Shown here in pieces: positions 62,101 to 64,000 of a DNA stretch of 64,000 nt. Position 1 is the stretch's first letter, and each line of letters starts with the position of its first letter. The stretch lies in the NCBI RefSeq assembly GCF_018780585.1, contig NZ_JADMJL010000022.1, positions 61,568-125,567 of the forward strand, given 5' to 3'. The position numbers were made by a program, and so were the translations under genes. The notes under the pieces are model-generated. The model was not told the origin of the DNA, ran no database searches, and saw only the letters and a program-made list of their open reading frames with translations. The DNA comes from Methyloversatilis discipulorum. GTDB taxonomy: Bacteria; Pseudomonadota; Gammaproteobacteria; Burkholderiales; Rhodocyclaceae.

Positions 62101-63702
62101 ATGTCGCTTGAAAAAGAAGTCGCCCGCCGGCGCACCTTTGCCATCATTTCCCACCCGGACGCGGGCAAGACCACGCTGACCGAAAAGCTGCTGCTGTTCG
62201 CAGGCGCGATCCAGATCGCCGGCAGCGTGAAGGCGCGCAAGGCCGCCCGTCACGCCACCTCCGACTGGATGGAAATCGAGAAGCAGCGTGGCATTTCGGT
62301 CGCCAGCTCGGTGATGCAGATGGAGTACCGCGACTGCGTCGTGAACCTGCTCGACACGCCGGGCCACAAGGACTTCTCGGAAGACACCTACCGCGTGCTG
62401 ACCGCGGTCGACGCCGCGCTGATGGTGATCGACGCCGCCAACGGTGTCGAAGCGCAGACGTTGCGCCTGCTCGAGGTCTGCCGCGCGCGCAACACGCCCA
62501 TCATCACCTTCATCAACAAGATGGACCGCGAAGTGCGCGCGCCGCTCGACCTGATCGACGAACTCGAGCGCACGCTGGGCATGGACGTCGCGCCCTTCAC
62601 CTGGCCGCTGGGCATGGGCAAGGATTTTGCCGGCGTGTATGAACTGCGCGAAGACCGCATGCGCGTGTTCCGCGCCGGCGAGGACCGCATTTCCGGCGAT
62701 GAGGAAGTGCTGCTTGGCCTGGACAACCCGGAAATCGCCGGCCGCTACCCGATGCAGTTCGACACCGCGCACGCCGAGATCGACCTCGTGCGCGAAGCCG
62801 CACCGCCCTTCGACGAAGCCGAATTCCTGGCCGGCCGGCAGACGCCGGTGTTCTTCGGTTCGGCGATCAACAACTTCGGCGTCAAGGAAGTGCTGGACGC
62901 CCTGGTCGACCTCGCGCCGCCGCCGGGCGGCCGTCCGGCCATCCAGCGCCGGGTCGAACCGACGGAAGAGAAGTTCTCCGGCGTCGTGTTCAAGATCCAG
63001 GCGAACATGGACCCCTCGCACCGCGACCGCGTCGCCTTCCTGCGCGTGTGTTCCGGCCACTTCGAGCGCGGCATGCGCATGAAGGTGAGCCGCAATGGCA
63101 AGGACATCCGGCCGAACAACGTGGTCACCTTCCTGTCGCAGCGGCGCGAACTGCTGGAAGAGGCTTACGCCGGCGACATCATCGGCATCCCGAACCACGG
63201 CACGCTGCAGCTCGGCGACACGCTGACCGAGGGCGAAACGCTGCAATTCACCGGCCTGCCCTTCTTTGCGCCGGAACTGTTCCAGGGTGTTGAAGTCAAG
63301 GACCCGTTGAAAACCAAGCAGTTGCGTGCAGGTCTTGAGCAACTGGGTGAAGAAGGCGCCATCCAGGTTTTCCGCCCGCTTGCGGGCGGCACGCTGCTGC
63401 TGGGCGCGGTCGGCCAGCTGCAGTTCGAAGTGGTGATCCACCGCCTGAAGACCGAATACGGCTGCGACGCCCGCCTCGAAGGCACCCGTTACACGATGGC
63501 ACGCTGGGTCACCTGCGACGACGAGCGCGAACTGAAGCGCTTCATCGACGCCAACGCCCACCGCATCGCCTATGACGCGGTGAACGCCCCCGCCTTCCTC
63601 GCCACCATGCGCGCCGAGCTCAAGGTGGCCGAAGAGAAGTGGGAAAAGATCAAGTTCCACGCCATGCGGGAGCATGCGGGGCTGATGTTCGCCAGTCACT
63701 GA
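62101..63702 (+). CDS. prfC: Peptide chain release factor 3 (RF3)
   Basis: 533 residues, near the usual 529. GTPase motifs: G1 SHPDAGKTTLTEKLL, G2 in the RGISVASSVMQMEY segment, G3 DTPGHKDFSEDTYR and G4 NKMDREVRAPLDL. The domains following are those of an EF-G-like GTPase. It removes RF1/RF2 from the ribosome after termination. Confidence 0.96.
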   Translation: MSLEKEVARRRTFAIISHPDAGKTTLTEKLLLFAGAIQIAGSVKARKAARHATSDWMEIEKQRGISVASSVMQMEYRDCVVNLLDTPGHKDFSEDTYRVLTAVDAALMVIDAANGVEAQTLRLLEVCRARNTPIITFINKMDREVRAPLDLIDELERTLGMDVAPFTWPLGMGKDFAGVYELREDRMRVFRAGEDRISGDEEVLLGLDNPEIAGRYPMQFDTAHAEIDLVREAAPPFDEAEFLAGRQTPVFFGSAINNFGVKEVLDALVDLAPPPGGRPAIQRRVEPTEEKFSGVVFKIQANMDPSHRDRVAFLRVCSGHFERGMRMKVSRNGKDIRPNNVVTFLSQRRELLEEAYAGDIIGIPNHGTLQLGDTLTEGETLQFTGLPFFAPELFQGVEVKDPLKTKQLRAGLEQLGEEGAIQVFRPLAGGTLLLGAVGQLQFEVVIHRLKTEYGCDARLEGTRYTMARWVTCDDERELKRFIDANAHRIAYDAVNAPAFLATMRAELKVAEEKWEKIKFHAMREHAGLMFASH

Positions 63703-63709
63703 AGCGCGT

Positions 63710-63990
63710 TTTGCAGGCGCGGCCTTGGCCGCGACGGCGCTTACGCACGCCGCGTGCCTCGATCGAGGCCGCTGTCGGGGTCAAGACCCCTCCCACAGCC
63801 CCCCGGCTCCAGCGACGAGCCGGGCGTGCCTCTTGTAGGAGCGGCCTTGGCCGCGACAGGGCCGATGCGGGCCGCCGGCTTCGATCCACGCTGCTGTCGG
63901 GGTCAGAGGACCCCTCCTACAAAATCCCGGCTCCGACCACGGGTTGGGCGCGATCCCTGTAGATACTGTTATCCGAGTCAAGCACCGTGA
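63710..63990. repeat. REP-like repeat cluster at the right end
   Basis: GCGGCCTTGGCCGCGAC occurs at 63719-63735 and 63841-63857. Each is followed about 40-50 bp later by a second unit with the core GCTGTCGGGGTCA (63771 and 63893), continuing CCCCTCC(C/T)ACA. The whole ~120-bp unit is thus present twice in direct orientation. The core occurs inverted at 30354-30370. No gene was seen in the last 298 bases. Confidence 0.7.
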
Positions 63991-64000
63991 GCGGTTGGGT

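Overview
The window is a 64 kb piece of a GC-rich (roughly mid-60 % GC) betaproteobacterial chromosome. Gene content and style suggest the Rhodocyclales, possibly something like Methyloversatilis: PEP-CTERM proteins, NhaR-like and ModE-like regulators, DUF2863 and DUF3422 proteins, a PilV/W/X/Y1 minor-pilin operon, and a TsaB-RimI-uracil-DNA-glycosylase cluster. The genus is an inference. No rRNA, tRNA, CRISPR array or insertion sequence was recognised.

Layout. 0-5.8 kb: end of a Crp/Fnr regulator, then a chemoreceptor followed by a large GGDEF-EAL protein, a Bax-inhibitor-1 protein and an HPF/RaiA-like protein. 5.9-10.1 kb: NhaR-like regulator, DUF429 protein and three consecutive PEP-CTERM proteins. 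10.3-15.8 kb: MEKHLA protein coupled to an M20 amidohydrolase, BT1-type transporter, cyclic-nucleotide-binding protein coupled to an AI-2E-family permease, truncated haemoglobin. 16-19.8 kb: SapC-like protein, OmpR/EnvZ-type two-component pair, two small secreted proteins. 19.9-30.3 kb: DUF1501 protein, REC-TPR response regulator, tsaB-rimI-udg, glycine-zipper protein, lplT, LysR regulator, alr and radA. 30.5-34.1 kb: a second chemoreceptor with an adjoining NIT-like membrane sensor, and a DUF3422 protein.

34.3-47.6 kb holds two tandem, paralogous minor-pilin operons, each fimT-pilV-pilW-pilX-pilY1. The first is followed by pilE and the second by a PilY2-like gene. The first copy has visibly lower GC and carries Glu/Thr/Ser-rich inserts, which suggests a separate origin.

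47.75-53.9 kb is a complete inovirus (filamentous phage) prophage of about 6.1 kb. It encodes a Rep protein, putative ssDNA-binding protein, 44-aa major coat protein, TspB-like adsorption protein, DUF2523 (pVI-like) protein, a small CxxC protein, Zot/pI assembly ATPase and a divergent HTH regulator. It is bounded by a 16-bp direct repeat and has no integrase. The regulator gene reads through the right attachment site, and its predicted circular-form 3' end lies at the opposite end of the prophage. Integration should therefore swap the regulator's C-terminal tail.

54-64 kb: DUF202 and 2OG-Fe(II) dioxygenase genes, a hydroxypyruvate-isomerase-like gene, a tungstate/molybdate ABC transporter operon (tupB-tupC-tupA-modA-like) divergent from a ModE-like HTH plus ligand-binding-domain regulator, a DUF2863 protein, prfC, and a repeat-rich intergenic tail.

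A recurring theme is signalling. Twice in the window a chemoreceptor with no room for a periplasmic sensor domain is followed on the same strand by a gene encoding a NIT-like sensory domain: once alone and once fused to GGDEF-EAL.
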